A DNA stretch of 64,000 nt from assembly GCA_900543475.1 (NCBI GenBank), contig UQRU01000003.1, positions 1 through 64,000 of the forward strand, written 5' to 3'. The notes beneath the pieces are model-generated. The model saw only the letters and a list, made by a program, of their open reading frames with translations, was not told the DNA's origin and searched no databases. Position numbers and translations under genes: made by a program. Shown one piece after another: positions 44,954 through 53,104 of this stretch; the first letter of the stretch is position 1, and each line of letters opens with the position of its first letter. The stretch is from an uncultured Eubacteriales bacterium. Lineage in GTDB: Bacteria; Bacillota; Clostridia; Christensenellales; CAG-138.

Positions 44954-45952
44954 TTACATATTTTGGGCCTGGACGGCGGTGACCGCCACCAGGGATACGA
45001 TATCCTCGATGCTGCAGCCCCGGGACAGGTCGTTGATGGGCTTGGCAAAGCCCTGGCAGATGGGGCCGATGGCCTCGGCGCCAGCCAGCCGCTGCACCAG
45101 CTTGTAGCCGATGTTGCCCGCCTGCAGGTCCGGGAATACCAGCACGTTGGCATGGCCTGCCACCGGGCTGCCGGGGGATTTGAGCTGGCCCACCTTTTCC
45201 ACCAAGGCCGCGTCCGCCTGCAATTCCCCGTCCACGTTCAGATCCGGGGCCATTTCCTTCACCAACCGGGTGGCTTCCGCCACCTTATCCACGTTTTCGT
45301 GCTTGGCGCTGCCCTTGGTGGAGAAGGAAAGCATGGCCACCTTGGGGTCCATGCCGCACAGGGCCTTGCCCGTCTGGGCGGAGGCCACGGCGATGGAAGC
45401 CAGCTGTTCCGCCGTGGGGGCGATATTCACTGCGCAATCCGCAAAAATCAACACCCCGTTCTGGCCATAGGAGGTATCCGGCACCTCCATGATGAAGCAG
45501 CTGGAAACGGTGGAGACCCCAGGGGCGGTCTTGATGATCTGCAAACCCGGGCGCAGGGTATTGCCCGTGGTGTTGATGGCGCCGGACACAAAGCCGTCCG
45601 CCTTACCGTCGTATACCATCATGGCGGCGAAGAACAAGGGGTCCAGCATGGTCTTTTGGGCTTGCTCTAGGGTGACCCCCTTCTTGGCCCGCATCTTGGC
45701 GAAGGTTTCGCAATACCGGGGATAATCCGCGCTGGCCTTGGGGTCGATCACATCCACCCCCTGGAGGCATACGCCGAACTTGTCAGCAACCGCCTGGATC
45801 TCCCCAGGATCGCCGATCAGCGTCACCCGGGCGATGCCCTGCTCGGTGATCCGCTGGGCGGCTTGTACGGTACGCTCCTCGCTGCCCTCGGGCAGGACGA
45901 TATGCTTGACATCGGTTTTGGCTTTTTCACGGATTGTTTCGATGACGGACAT
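44954..45952 (-). CDS. pta: Phosphate acetyltransferase
   Basis: A 332-residue short-form Pta (no N-terminal regulatory domain), converting acetyl-CoA to acetyl phosphate. Blocks: [50 protein letters not shown] and [23 protein letters not shown] 45952 with a GGAG-type site. First gene of pta-ackA, divergent from tmcAL. Confidence 0.97.
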   Translation of the reverse strand: MSVIETIREKAKTDVKHIVLPEGSEERTVQAAQRITEQGIARVTLIGDPGEIQAVADKFGVCLQGVDVIDPKASADYPRYCETFAKMRAKKGVTLEQAQKTMLDPLFFAAMMVYDGKADGFVSGAINTTGNTLRPGLQIIKTAPGVSTVSSCFIMEVPDTSYGQNGVLIFADCAVNIAPTAEQLASIAVASAQTGKALCGMDPKVAMLSFSTKGSAKHENVDKVAEATRLVKEMAPDLNVDGELQADAALVEKVGQLKSPGSPVAGHANVLVFPDLQAGNIGYKLVQRLAGAEAIGPICQGFAKPINDLSRGCSIEDIVSLVAVTAVQAQNM

Positions 45953-46035
45953 TTGCTTTGCTCCTTTCGCCTATCGCGTCTATGGGATTGAAATGGTATT
46001 TGTTGGCCCCTTGTCCCGCAGAACGGGACGATACC

Positions 46036-46041
46036 ATTATA
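46036..46041 (-). promoter_or_regulatory. pta-ackA promoter (-10 element)
   Basis: Minus strand TATGCTATAAT provides an extended -10 (TGC before TATAAT, 46036-46041). No good -35 box lies 17 bp upstream, which fits an extended -10 promoter. It is 84 nt upstream of pta. Confidence 0.5.
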
Positions 46042-46081
46042 GCATACCTGCCTGTTTTTTACATCCTTTTCGGCGGTTTTT

Positions 46082-46110
46082 TTGCGGGATCTCCCCGCCT
46101 GTGGTATACT
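46082..46110 (+). promoter_or_regulatory. tmcAL promoter
   Basis: TTGCGG (46082-46087), 17-bp spacer, TATACT (46105-46110), 30 nt before the tmcAL start. The divergent pta promoter lies about 45 bp to the left. Confidence 0.55.
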
Positions 46111-46139
46111 CAGGAAAAACCTCCGGGAGGCTATATCCT

Positions 46140-47330
46140 ATGCGTGTGGTTGGCATCGTTGCCGAATACAATCCCTTTCACAGTGGGCACGCCTATCATC
46201 TGGCCCAGGCCAAGGCCTTGACCCAAAGCGACTTTGCCCTGGTGGTCATGAGCGGGGATTTTGTCCAGCGGGGAGAGCCCGCCATGTTTTCCAAGCACCT
46301 GCGGACCAAGTGGACCCTTGCCCAAGGGGCGGATCTGGTGATCGGCCTGCCCACGGTCTGCTCCCTGACCAGCGCCGCAGGCTTTGCCAGGGGCGCCATC
46401 GCCCTATTGGATAGCCTCCAAGTGGTGGATACCCTTTGCTTCGGCAGCGAGCTGGGGGACGTAAGCCTGCTCCAACAGGCCCTGGACGCGGCGGATACCC
46501 CCGCCTATGCCCAGGCGTTGACCGCGTCCCTGAAGCAGGGCGGCAGCTACCCCGCCGCCCGGGACGCAGCCCTGCGGGCCGCCCAAGGGGTTACACCCGG
46601 CCCCAACGATATATTGGGCCTGGAATACCTTAGGGCCCTTTCCCTGTGCCATTCCGCCATAACGCCCTATGCCCTGCGCCGGGAGGGGGCCGGCCATGAT
46701 CAGGATGGGTTATTTGGCCCCCACGCCAGCGCCACCGCCCTGCGGGGCTGCATCCAGGCAGGGGATCTGGAAAGCCTGGCCCCCTACCTCTCCCCCCAGG
46801 TGCGCTCAGATATGGCGGCGCAGCTGGCCCAGGGGGACATACGCACCTTTTCCCAGCTGTCCCCCGTGCTGCTCTATGCCCTGCGCCGCCTGTCCAAGGC
46901 CCAGCTGGCCGATCTAGGGGAGGTGCGGGAAGGGCTGGAAAACCCCTTATACAGGGCCTGCCGGGAAGCCGCCACCATGGAGGAGCTCCTTACTCTGGTA
47001 AAGACCCGCCGCTACCCCATGGCCCGGCTGAAGCGGGCTTGCCTGTGCGCAGCCCTGGGCATTACCCGGGCGGACCTGGAGCAGCTGCCCCAGGGGCTCT
47101 ATTGCCGGGTGCTGGGGCTGCGGCGGCAAGCCATGCCTTTGCTGGCCAGGCTATGCCAAGCCTCCCGGTTGCCTGTGATCTGCCGCTATGCCGACGCCCA
47201 GGGCCTTACCCCCGCCCAGGTGCGCTTCTTCCAGCTAGATCGTTTCGCTGCGGAGATCGCCCCCTTGGCTGCCCGGCAACCCCAACCCGCCCCCTTTGAT
47301 TTTGGCCAGCCCCTCCAGATCCTAGACTGA
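46140..47330 (+). CDS. tmcAL: tRNA(Met) cytidine acetate ligase TmcAL
   Basis: A 396-residue nucleotidyltransferase-like enzyme that makes N4-acetylcytidine at position 34 of elongator tRNA-Met, using acetate and ATP. The start MRVVGIVAEYNPFHSGHAYH with the HSGH motif, then VMSGDFVQRGEPAMFSKHLR and GADLVIGLPTVCSLTSA, are diagnostic of the YlbM/TmcAL family. ATG 46140 has GGGAGG 9 nt upstream. Placement next to pta-ackA fits its use of acetate, though no link is shown. Confidence 0.95.
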   Translation: MRVVGIVAEYNPFHSGHAYHLAQAKALTQSDFALVVMSGDFVQRGEPAMFSKHLRTKWTLAQGADLVIGLPTVCSLTSAAGFARGAIALLDSLQVVDTLCFGSELGDVSLLQQALDAADTPAYAQALTASLKQGGSYPAARDAALRAAQGVTPGPNDILGLEYLRALSLCHSAITPYALRREGAGHDQDGLFGPHASATALRGCIQAGDLESLAPYLSPQVRSDMAAQLAQGDIRTFSQLSPVLLYALRRLSKAQLADLGEVREGLENPLYRACREAATMEELLTLVKTRRYPMARLKRACLCAALGITRADLEQLPQGLYCRVLGLRRQAMPLLARLCQASRLPVICRYADAQGLTPAQVRFFQLDRFAAEIAPLAARQPQPAPFDFGQPLQILD

Positions 47331-47389
47331 ATCCCTCGCCTCCCGCATATGTATGGATAAGCCCATTCCATACCCTAAGGGAGGTCCCC

Positions 47390-48439
47390 ATGAAAAAGCA
47401 AGTGGTCATCTTTGCCTTTTGCGCCCTGTGTTGCGGCCTTTTTGTCCTCTATAGCGATCCCGCCCTAGAGGCGGCCCGGCAGGGCTTTTATCTTTGGCGG
47501 GACGCGGTGCTGCCCGCCCTGCTTCCTTTTTTTATCTGCGCCCATATCATGCAAAACTGCGGGGCCATATCCATGCAAAACCCCTTGTTCCTCTATTCCG
47601 TCTCCATGGTTTCCGGCGCCCCCACCGGCGCCCGGTTAGCCGGCTCCCTGGAGGAAGACCATACCCCCGCCGTGGCCGCCCTGAACGCCGTAAGCCCCAT
47701 GTTCATTGCCGGCAGCTTTGCCGGCAGCATCATAGGAGTTCCCCAGCTGGCCTGGCCCATCCTGATCGCTCAGTTGGTCTCCGCTGGGGTTTTTTTCCTG
47801 CTGGCCAAGCCCGCCGCCGGCCCAGCCTTGCCCAGGCCCAACCCGCCTTCCTTTTTCCGCCTGCTCCGGGAAGCCATGGCGGCCGGGGTTGCGGCCATGC
47901 TCAGCATTGGCGGGGCCATGCTGTTTTTCATGGCCTTCATGGCCCTGCTCCAGGAAACCGGACTTCTATCCTTGCTCACTGCGCCCCTTGTCCAACTTCT
48001 GGCCAAGGTTTCCCTACCGAAACAGTTCCCCAGCCTGTTGCTCACCGGCATGTTGGAAATGGTGGCCGGCTGCAAGGCCTTGGGGGAAGCCGGCCTTTCC
48101 CTGCGGCAGACCGCAGCCTTGGCCGCGTTTTTCTTCAGCTTTGGCGGGATCTGCATCCTAGTCCAATCCCTAGCCTTCGCCCGCATACGCCTAGGCCAAT
48201 ACCTGGGCCGTAAGCTATTGCAAGGCTGTCTGAGCGCCTTGCTGGCCTATTTCCTTTGTCCCCTGTTTCTGCCGGACGCCCAAGCGGTCTTTGCGCCAGC
48301 TTCTTCCGGCTTGGCCCAAAATGCGTTCTCCGCCCTGTGGGTGGGCGGCGTTTCCCTTTTGGCCGCCAGCTGTTTGCTGCTGCTTTCCGCCTGGCTGGGC
48401 CGGATCAAAGACAAACTGCAACGAGAAAATTGTGCTTAG
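47390..48439 (+). CDS. ylbJ: YlbJ-like sporulation membrane protein
   Basis: A 349-residue polytopic protein with about eight predicted helices. It matches the nucleoside-recognition/GATE type family of YlbJ: GFYLWRDAVLPALLPFFICA, SMVSGAPTGARLAG, GAMLFFMAFMALLQE, LTGMLEMVAGCKALGEAGLS and FFFSFGGICILVQSLAFA. In B. subtilis YlbJ is needed for spore cortex formation. AGGGAGG precedes ATG 47390. It follows tmcAL on the same strand with 59 nt between, a common pairing in Firmicutes (ylbM-ylbJ neighbourhood, recalled). Confidence 0.88.
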   Translation: MKKQVVIFAFCALCCGLFVLYSDPALEAARQGFYLWRDAVLPALLPFFICAHIMQNCGAISMQNPLFLYSVSMVSGAPTGARLAGSLEEDHTPAVAALNAVSPMFIAGSFAGSIIGVPQLAWPILIAQLVSAGVFFLLAKPAAGPALPRPNPPSFFRLLREAMAAGVAAMLSIGGAMLFFMAFMALLQETGLLSLLTAPLVQLLAKVSLPKQFPSLLLTGMLEMVAGCKALGEAGLSLRQTAALAAFFFSFGGICILVQSLAFARIRLGQYLGRKLLQGCLSALLAYFLCPLFLPDAQAVFAPASSGLAQNAFSALWVGGVSLLAASCLLLLSAWLGRIKDKLQRENCA

Positions 48440-48468
48440 TCCGTCTTCCCCGTTCTAAAAAATGGGGT

Positions 48469-48496
48469 TTGCAGACCGGCTTTCTTTTTTTATAAA
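48469..48496 (+). promoter_or_regulatory. Promoter in front of the candidate ncRNA
   Basis: TTGCAG (48469-48474), 16-bp spacer, TATAAA (48491-48496). It lies 30 nt after the ylbJ stop and has no good coding sequence behind it. Confidence 0.5.
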
Positions 48497-48502
48497 AGTA
48501 GG

Positions 48503-48820
48503 ATGTTCCTGTACACACCGAATACATGGTCACAGCCGGCTTGGCCGGCCGCTACCATTAGGAAAGAGTCTGTCCCCTAAGCTGTTGCCATTGGAGAGGA
48601 CGCGGCAGCGCATTTGGCGGGATATTTGGCTTGACCCCATCGTTTCTTCGGCTTTGTGCCAGCCAGCTGAGGGGCTGGGAAGGAATCAACCGGCCCGGCC
48701 TGAGAGCCTTAAATGGAACGCCATATCAGCCAATCGTCTGAAACCATCTCCCCACCTATCCGATTATGCCTTTTTTGCAGGGCTTTAGGGGCCGCTGCCA
48801 AGGCGCGGCCCTTACTTTTT
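48503..48820 (+). ncRNA. Candidate orphan structured RNA (~320 nt)
   Basis: A 370-bp space between ylbJ and a convergent gene has no credible CDS. From the promoter at 48469 to a terminator at 48787-48820 the plus strand shows several stems: GCCGG/CCGGC near 48540, GCTGTTGC/GCGGCAGC around 48580-48610, CCAGCC/GGCTGG around 48660-48680, and the terminator. I tested it by eye against tmRNA, RNase P, 6S and SRP RNA and found none of their conserved cores. The identity is unknown; that it is transcribed is inference. Confidence 0.4.
48787..48820 (+). terminator. Terminator of the candidate ncRNA
   Basis: AGGGGCCGC and GCGGCCCTT pair around TGCCAAGGC, followed by ACTTTTT on the plus strand. The T run is only on this strand, so it serves plus-strand transcription arriving from the 48.5-kb region or from ylbJ. 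Confidence 0.65.
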
Positions 48821-49327
48821 GCGCAGCGTAAGCTCTATCCCCCTTTTGGCGGCGGCTTCCTGTATAAGCCGGGCAGCGACTCCCTTCTCCGGGACTCCTC
48901 TGCATTGCGTCCGAATCCCCCGCAGATCCTCCAGCGGCAACAGGTTTACCCCCAGGCAATACAGGGTCTTGCGGCGGCCATCGTTATGATTTGTCAACAA
49001 CTCCAGCAAAATATCCCGCTTTTCCTCCAGTTCCTTTTGCAGCCCCTGAAGGTCCCGCCGGGCCCGCTCCAGATTTTCCAGCCGGTTCCTATGGGTGATG
49101 AAGGAATCATAGGCCTCCGCCGTCCCGGATATGGGACAAGGATAGGCCTCGCAGGCACAACAATAGGCTACCCGGCCATGGGCCAGGCTACATCGGGCAA
49201 TGGCGCAGGGTTGGTTGCCCCGGCCGCCTCCGCAGCCAGGACAATAGCCCCCCAGCTCCATGGGACAAAGGCAGCAGGCCAATCCGCATAAGGATAGCAA
49301 GGGGTCTTGTCGATGGAAATCCTTCAT
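48812..49327 (-). CDS. DUF3795-like cysteine-rich protein
   Basis: A 171-residue protein. The N-terminal 60 residues contain ten or so cysteines: LCGLACCLCPMELGG, CPGCGGG, CAIARCSL and CCACEAYPCP, as in DUF3795 proteins, which probably bind zinc or a cluster. The rest is a coiled helix rich in Arg, Leu and Glu. I cannot give a function. ATG 49327 has AGGAG 7 nt upstream; a longer reading crosses a terminator-like hairpin and is rejected. Confidence 0.75.
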   Translation of the reverse strand: MKDFHRQDPLLSLCGLACCLCPMELGGYCPGCGGGRGNQPCAIARCSLAHGRVAYCCACEAYPCPISGTAEAYDSFITHRNRLENLERARRDLQGLQKELEEKRDILLELLTNHNDGRRKTLYCLGVNLLPLEDLRGIRTQCRGVPEKGVAARLIQEAAAKRGIELTLRKK

Positions 49328-49343
49328 TTCGTGGCTCCTAAGC

Positions 49344-49387
49344 AAAAACAGCATGGAACCCCTCCGGGGACCCCATGCTGTTTTTTT
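49344..49387. terminator. Bidirectional terminator-like hairpin upstream of the DUF3795-like gene
   Basis: AACAGCATGG and CCATGCTGTT form a perfect stem with a GC-rich loop; T runs flank both sides (seven on plus, five on minus). On the minus strand it ends the rsmD-coaD-coiled-coil transcript but stands only a few nt before the next ribosome site. Confidence 0.7.
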
Positions 49388-49404
49388 ACTGCCATGCAGC
49401 GGCA

Positions 49405-50247
49405 TTAAGCATCATAATCGTCGTCAAAATCGTCGTCGTCAAAGTCCTTCTTCTTCTTGAAGAGGCCAAATAGGAAGCCGCCCCGCTCATCCCGGCCGTC
49501 GTAATCGTCCTCGTCGTCATAGTCGTCATCCACAGGCTCCGGGGCTTTGCGGCCCTTGGCGGGCTTAGCCGGCTGTTGAGGCTGCGGGGCATAGGCGGGC
49601 GCCGCCGCCGGCGCGGCTGCTGCCTGGGCCTGGACCGGCGCCTGCTGGGCAGGCTGGGCTGCTGCCGGAGCTGCCGGCTGGGCGGGTTGGGCCGGAGTTG
49701 CCGGCTGGGGCGAACGGGCGTCCAGATCCCGCCGGTTCACCTCCACCAAGCGTTTATATTCCCCCAGGAACCGTTCCAGATCCGCCAGGATATCATCCGC
49801 ATAGGTCTTGGCGTTTTCGTAGACCTGGCTGGCGTTATACTCCGCCTTCATGGCCAATAGCTGGGCCCGTTTCTGGGCCTCTTGATAGATCTCATCCTCC
49901 GCGATAAGCCGCTCATACTCGGCCTTGGCCTTCTCTACGATCTGGCTGGCCTTGCCCTGGGCGTCCGCAATGGTAGCCGCCGCTTGTTGCTCCGCTTCAG
50001 CCACCACATCCCGGGCATGGTCCTCCGCGTTATTACGCATGGTGCGGGCTTCGGCAATAATGCCATTGGCCCGGCGGATATCCTCCGGAATGGTGGTCTT
50101 TAGATCTCCCAATAGGTCGAATATCTCATCCACGTCCACGATTCGCTTGGTGGCATTGCCGCTCAGCTTGGGTCTGGGGCTATTTTCGATCAGATCTTCA
50201 AATTGCTCAATGATGTCGTAGATCTTGAGGTTCTGCACATTGCTCAT
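49405..50247 (-). CDS. Coiled-coil protein with Pro/Ala linker and acidic tail
   Basis: A 280-residue protein without a recognised name. Residues 1-70 form a conserved-looking head (NLKIYDIIEQFEDLIENSPR, VDVDEIFDLLGDLKTTIPED). About 70-180 is a helical coiled coil rich in Ala, Glu and Lys, resembling DivIVA-like or ATP synthase subunit b/E stalks. About 185-230 is a Pro/Ala/Gln linker, then a very acidic tail with DDDYDDEDDYDG and a basic patch FKKKKD before the final acidic run. Similar proteins sit next to coaD in several Clostridia (recalled). It overlaps coaD by 4 nt and so is cotranscribed. Function is unknown; a scaffold role is a guess. Confidence 0.7.
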   Translation of the reverse strand: MSNVQNLKIYDIIEQFEDLIENSPRPKLSGNATKRIVDVDEIFDLLGDLKTTIPEDIRRANGIIAEARTMRNNAEDHARDVVAEAEQQAAATIADAQGKASQIVEKAKAEYERLIAEDEIYQEAQKRAQLLAMKAEYNASQVYENAKTYADDILADLERFLGEYKRLVEVNRRDLDARSPQPATPAQPAQPAAPAAAQPAQQAPVQAQAAAAPAAAPAYAPQPQQPAKPAKGRKAPEPVDDDYDDEDDYDGRDERGGFLFGLFKKKKDFDDDDFDDDYDA

Positions 50248-50732
50248 AGGTTCATCAGCCTTTCTGCAATTTTATTTTCTATGGGTTCAGGCACCAGCCC
50301 GGTTATATCTCCTCCGTAAGAGGCGATCTCACGCACGATCCCCGCGCTCAGAAAGCTCATTTGCGGCCGCGCCAACAAGCACACGGTCTCAAATTCCGGC
50401 AGCAAATGCCGGTTGGCGCAGTCCAGCCTGGCTTCATAGGCTAGATCCGCCGCATCCCGCACGCCTCGCACCACGGCACACGCCCCCTTTTCCCGTACAT
50501 ATTGGGTCAATAGGCCGTCGCTGCACTCCGCCGCCGCGTTGGAAAGGCCCTGATGCTGGATGCAGGTTTGGATCATTTCCCGGCGTTCCCCATCGGAAAA
50601 CCAGGGGGTCTTGGCGCTGTTCACCAACACCGCCACATATACCTGATCAAAAAGCCGGCAAGCCCGGGTCAAAATATCCATATGCCCCATGGTAAAGGGG
50701 TCGAAGGTTCCAGGATAAACCGCAATCCTCAT
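50244..50732 (-). CDS. coaD: Phosphopantetheine adenylyltransferase
   Basis: A 162-residue enzyme of coenzyme A synthesis. The nucleotidyltransferase motif TFDPFTMGHMDI (TxGH), VRGVRDAADLAYEARLD and the C-terminal SFLSAGIVREIASYGGD are typical. ATG 50732 lies in the rsmD end (4-nt overlap). rsmD-coaD is a common bacterial pair. Confidence 0.97.
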   Translation of the reverse strand: MRIAVYPGTFDPFTMGHMDILTRACRLFDQVYVAVLVNSAKTPWFSDGERREMIQTCIQHQGLSNAAAECSDGLLTQYVREKGACAVVRGVRDAADLAYEARLDCANRHLLPEFETVCLLARPQMSFLSAGIVREIASYGGDITGLVPEPIENKIAERLMNL

Positions 50733-51283
50733 GGCTGCGCCTCCCGCAAAAAGGTGATGGCCACATCCCCATAGCGCCGGGTATCATAGGCGCAAAGGCC
50801 TTGGGGGACCGGGAGGGGCGCTTTGGGGCTATGCTCCGCCGCCAGGATGCAGCCTGGGGCCAGGATGCCGCTTTGCAGCAGCAACGAAAAGGCGTTCTCA
50901 TACAATCCCCCTGCATAGGGAGGGTCCAGAAACACCAGCTCAACTTGGACGCCCCGCTGGGCCAACATGGCGATGGCTGCCTCGTAGGACACGGGGAAAA
51001 GCTGGGCCTGTTCCTGTAGGCCCAGGTTGGCAATATTCCGGTTGACGGCCTGCTGGGCGCCACGATCCCGGTCGCAGAAATAGGCGTACGCAGCCCCCCG
51101 GGAAAGGGCTTCCAGGCCCAGGCTGCCCGAACCGGCAAACAGATCCAACACCCGGCGGCCCGGTAAATCGAACTGGAGGATCCCAAACAGGGATTCCCGG
51201 ACCCTATCCAGGGTAGGGCGGGTATCCCTGCCCTTGGGGGCTTCGATGGTCCTGCCCCGCATGTTTCCGGCTATGATACGCAC
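50729..51283 (-). CDS. rsmD: 16S rRNA (guanine966-N2)-methyltransferase RsmD
   Basis: A 184-residue Rossmann methyltransferase. RIIAGNMRGRTIEAPKGRDTR is the family start, VLDLFAGSGSLGLEALSRGA the SAM site, and LDPPYAGG the DPPY catalytic motif. GTG 51283 is favoured: GGAGG lies 5 nt upstream and the family begins MRIIAG. An ATG four codons earlier lacks a ribosome site. Confidence 0.94.
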   Translation of the reverse strand: MRIIAGNMRGRTIEAPKGRDTRPTLDRVRESLFGILQFDLPGRRVLDLFAGSGSLGLEALSRGAAYAYFCDRDRGAQQAVNRNIANLGLQEQAQLFPVSYEAAIAMLAQRGVQVELVFLDPPYAGGLYENAFSLLLQSGILAPGCILAAEHSPKAPLPVPQGLCAYDTRRYGDVAITFLREAQP

Positions 51284-51370
51284 CCGATCCTCCATGCTCG
51301 TGTATTATTTACAAGGTCTTAAATAGTGTAACATCAAAGCCTCGCCTGCACAAGCGGCAATCCCATGAAT

Positions 51371-51961
51371 TTACAATTCTGTCGCATATTTCAGTATTTT
51401 CCCCGGCAGCGCCAAGGCATCCATTCCCACATCCTGTCCCCAAACGGGCACCGCAGGCAACAGCTGGCAGGAAAAGGCGAAGCCCACCTTTGTGGCCCGC
51501 ATCCCCTTAAGCAGCCTATCGTAGTAGCCTACGCCCCGGCCCAAACGGCGGCCTGCCGCATCAAAGGCCAGGCCAGGCACGATGGCAAACTCCACCTGTC
51601 CGGGTTGCAAGGGCTTACACCGGGCCGGCGCAGGCTCCCATATGCCATAACGGCCGATCTCCAGGTCCTCCAGGCCGGCAGGCACCCATAGGCTTAGTTT
51701 TCCCCCCGCCTCGCACCGGGGAAAGGCTACGGTCTTGCCCGCCCCCCGGGCCGCCTCCACCGCAAGGGATGGATCGCATTCCCCCGGCATGGCCATATAG
51801 GCCAGGATGCAGCCTGCGGCTTGGAAAGCGGGCATGTCCAGGAGGGAAAGGCTGGCCAACTGGGATTCCGCCCTGGCCTGCTCCGGGGACAGGGCCCGGA
51901 GCTGCCGCCGCATTTGGCGGCGAAGGGCGGCTTTTTCCTCCTGCAGGCTATCGCTGGTCAT
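51371..51961 (-). CDS. 5-formyltetrahydrofolate cyclo-ligase
   Basis: A 196-residue MTHFS/YgfA family protein that returns 5-formyl-THF to methenyl-THF with ATP. Motifs seen: EEKAALRRQMRRQLRALSPE, ILAYMAMPGECDP, and the C-terminal GLAFDAAGRRLGRGVGYYDR with the folate-binding Tyr pair. It overlaps the amidohydrolase gene by 14 nt and is the last gene of that operon. Confidence 0.94.
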   Translation of the reverse strand: MTSDSLQEEKAALRRQMRRQLRALSPEQARAESQLASLSLLDMPAFQAAGCILAYMAMPGECDPSLAVEAARGAGKTVAFPRCEAGGKLSLWVPAGLEDLEIGRYGIWEPAPARCKPLQPGQVEFAIVPGLAFDAAGRRLGRGVGYYDRLLKGMRATKVGFAFSCQLLPAVPVWGQDVGMDALALPGKILKYATEL

Positions 51962-53099
51962 GGACGATCTGCCCGTCGATCAAGGTCATGACGCACCGGC
52001 TCCGCACATCCAACGGATGCCCCCGGAAGATGGCCACATCCCCATCCTTGCCCGGTTCCAGGCTGCCTAGGCGATCTTCTAACCCCACCGCCCGGGCCCC
52101 ATGGAGGGTGATGGCCTTAAGGGCGGTATCCTCGTCCAGGCCTTCCCGCACCGCCAGGGCCGCACACACCGGCAGGTATTGAAGGGGTACCACCGGATGA
52201 TCTGTCATCAGGGCGAATTCGATCCCCTGGTCATGGAGCAGCTTGGGGGCCTGGAAGGTTAGGTTACGCAACTCCACCTTGCTCCGGTCCGTCAGCAAAG
52301 GCCCAATGATCACCTTGGCCCCCGCGTCCTGGGCCTGGCGGATGGCCTCTGGGATCAGATAGCCCTCGGTGCAATGCTCCAAGGAGAAGCGCAGGTGGAA
52401 TTCCTCAGCGATCCGTATGGCGGTGAGGATGTCGTCCGCCCGGTGAGCATGGATCTTCAAGGGCAGTTCCCCCCGCAGCACAGGCAGCAGGGCCTCTTTT
52501 GCCATGTTGTAGTCCGCCCCCGCCTTCTCCGCCTGCTTCCTGGCGTATGCCTGCGCCTCCAGGAGCGCCCGCCGCAGCAAGGCGGCGGTGGCCATACGGG
52601 TCTGGGGGCTGCTCTTCTGCTCGGTATAGACCCGCTTGGGATTCTCCCCCAGGGCGGCCTTCATGGCTAGAGGGGCCTTGAGCAGCTTATCCTCCACGCT
52701 GCCCGGCCGGGTCTTTAGGGCCGCGAATTGCCCGCCGATCACGTTGGCGCTGCCCGGCCCGGTGACGCAGGCGGTCACCCCGGCCGCACAGGCTTCTGCA
52801 AAGCATCGGTCAAAGGGGTTGATGGCATCGATGGCCCGCAGCTCCGGGGTAATGGGGCCGCTGGTCTCGTTGCCGTCATCCCCTTCGATCATGTTGCCGT
52901 CCTCCCACATGCCAATGTGGCAATGGGCGTCCACCATGCCCGGCATGGCATATAGGCCCTCCAGTTCCAGCACCTGGGCGCCTGGGGCGGACAAGTCCCG
53001 TCCCAAAGCGCGAATCTTGCCATTTTCCAGCAAAATGTCCCCATTCATGGGGCCTGGGCCTGCCATAGGCAGGATATGCAAATGTTTCAGCAATAACAT
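51948..53099 (-). CDS. Amidohydrolase family protein
   Basis: A 383-residue metal-dependent hydrolase of the imidazolonepropionase-like group. The first metal ligands are in MVDAHCHIGMW (DxHxH), then LKIHAHRADDI, FSLEHCTEGYLI and ALMTDHPVVPL with the last Asp, and GSLEPGKDGDVAIF at the beta-sandwich. The substrate is not known. GAGGAGAG lies 9 nt before ATG 53099, 5 nt after nnrD; a much longer reading into the upstream gene is rejected. Its operon partners point only to general metabolism. Confidence 0.9.
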   Translation of the reverse strand: MLLLKHLHILPMAGPGPMNGDILLENGKIRALGRDLSAPGAQVLELEGLYAMPGMVDAHCHIGMWEDGNMIEGDDGNETSGPITPELRAIDAINPFDRCFAEACAAGVTACVTGPGSANVIGGQFAALKTRPGSVEDKLLKAPLAMKAALGENPKRVYTEQKSSPQTRMATAALLRRALLEAQAYARKQAEKAGADYNMAKEALLPVLRGELPLKIHAHRADDILTAIRIAEEFHLRFSLEHCTEGYLIPEAIRQAQDAGAKVIIGPLLTDRSKVELRNLTFQAPKLLHDQGIEFALMTDHPVVPLQYLPVCAALAVREGLDEDTALKAITLHGARAVGLEDRLGSLEPGKDGDVAIFRGHPLDVRSRCVMTLIDGQIVHDQR

Positions 53100-53104
53100 A
53101 ACCG

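Noticed and set aside
48462-48788. 108-codon plus-strand reading in the ylbJ downstream gap
   Set aside because: No ribosome site, no protein-like pattern, and strong RNA stems cross it; treated as candidate ncRNA instead.
48503-48820. tmRNA, RNase P RNA, 6S RNA or SRP RNA
   Set aside because: None of the conserved cores I know (tag-peptide region, GAGGAAAGTCC, the GGAAGGAAGCA loop) is present.
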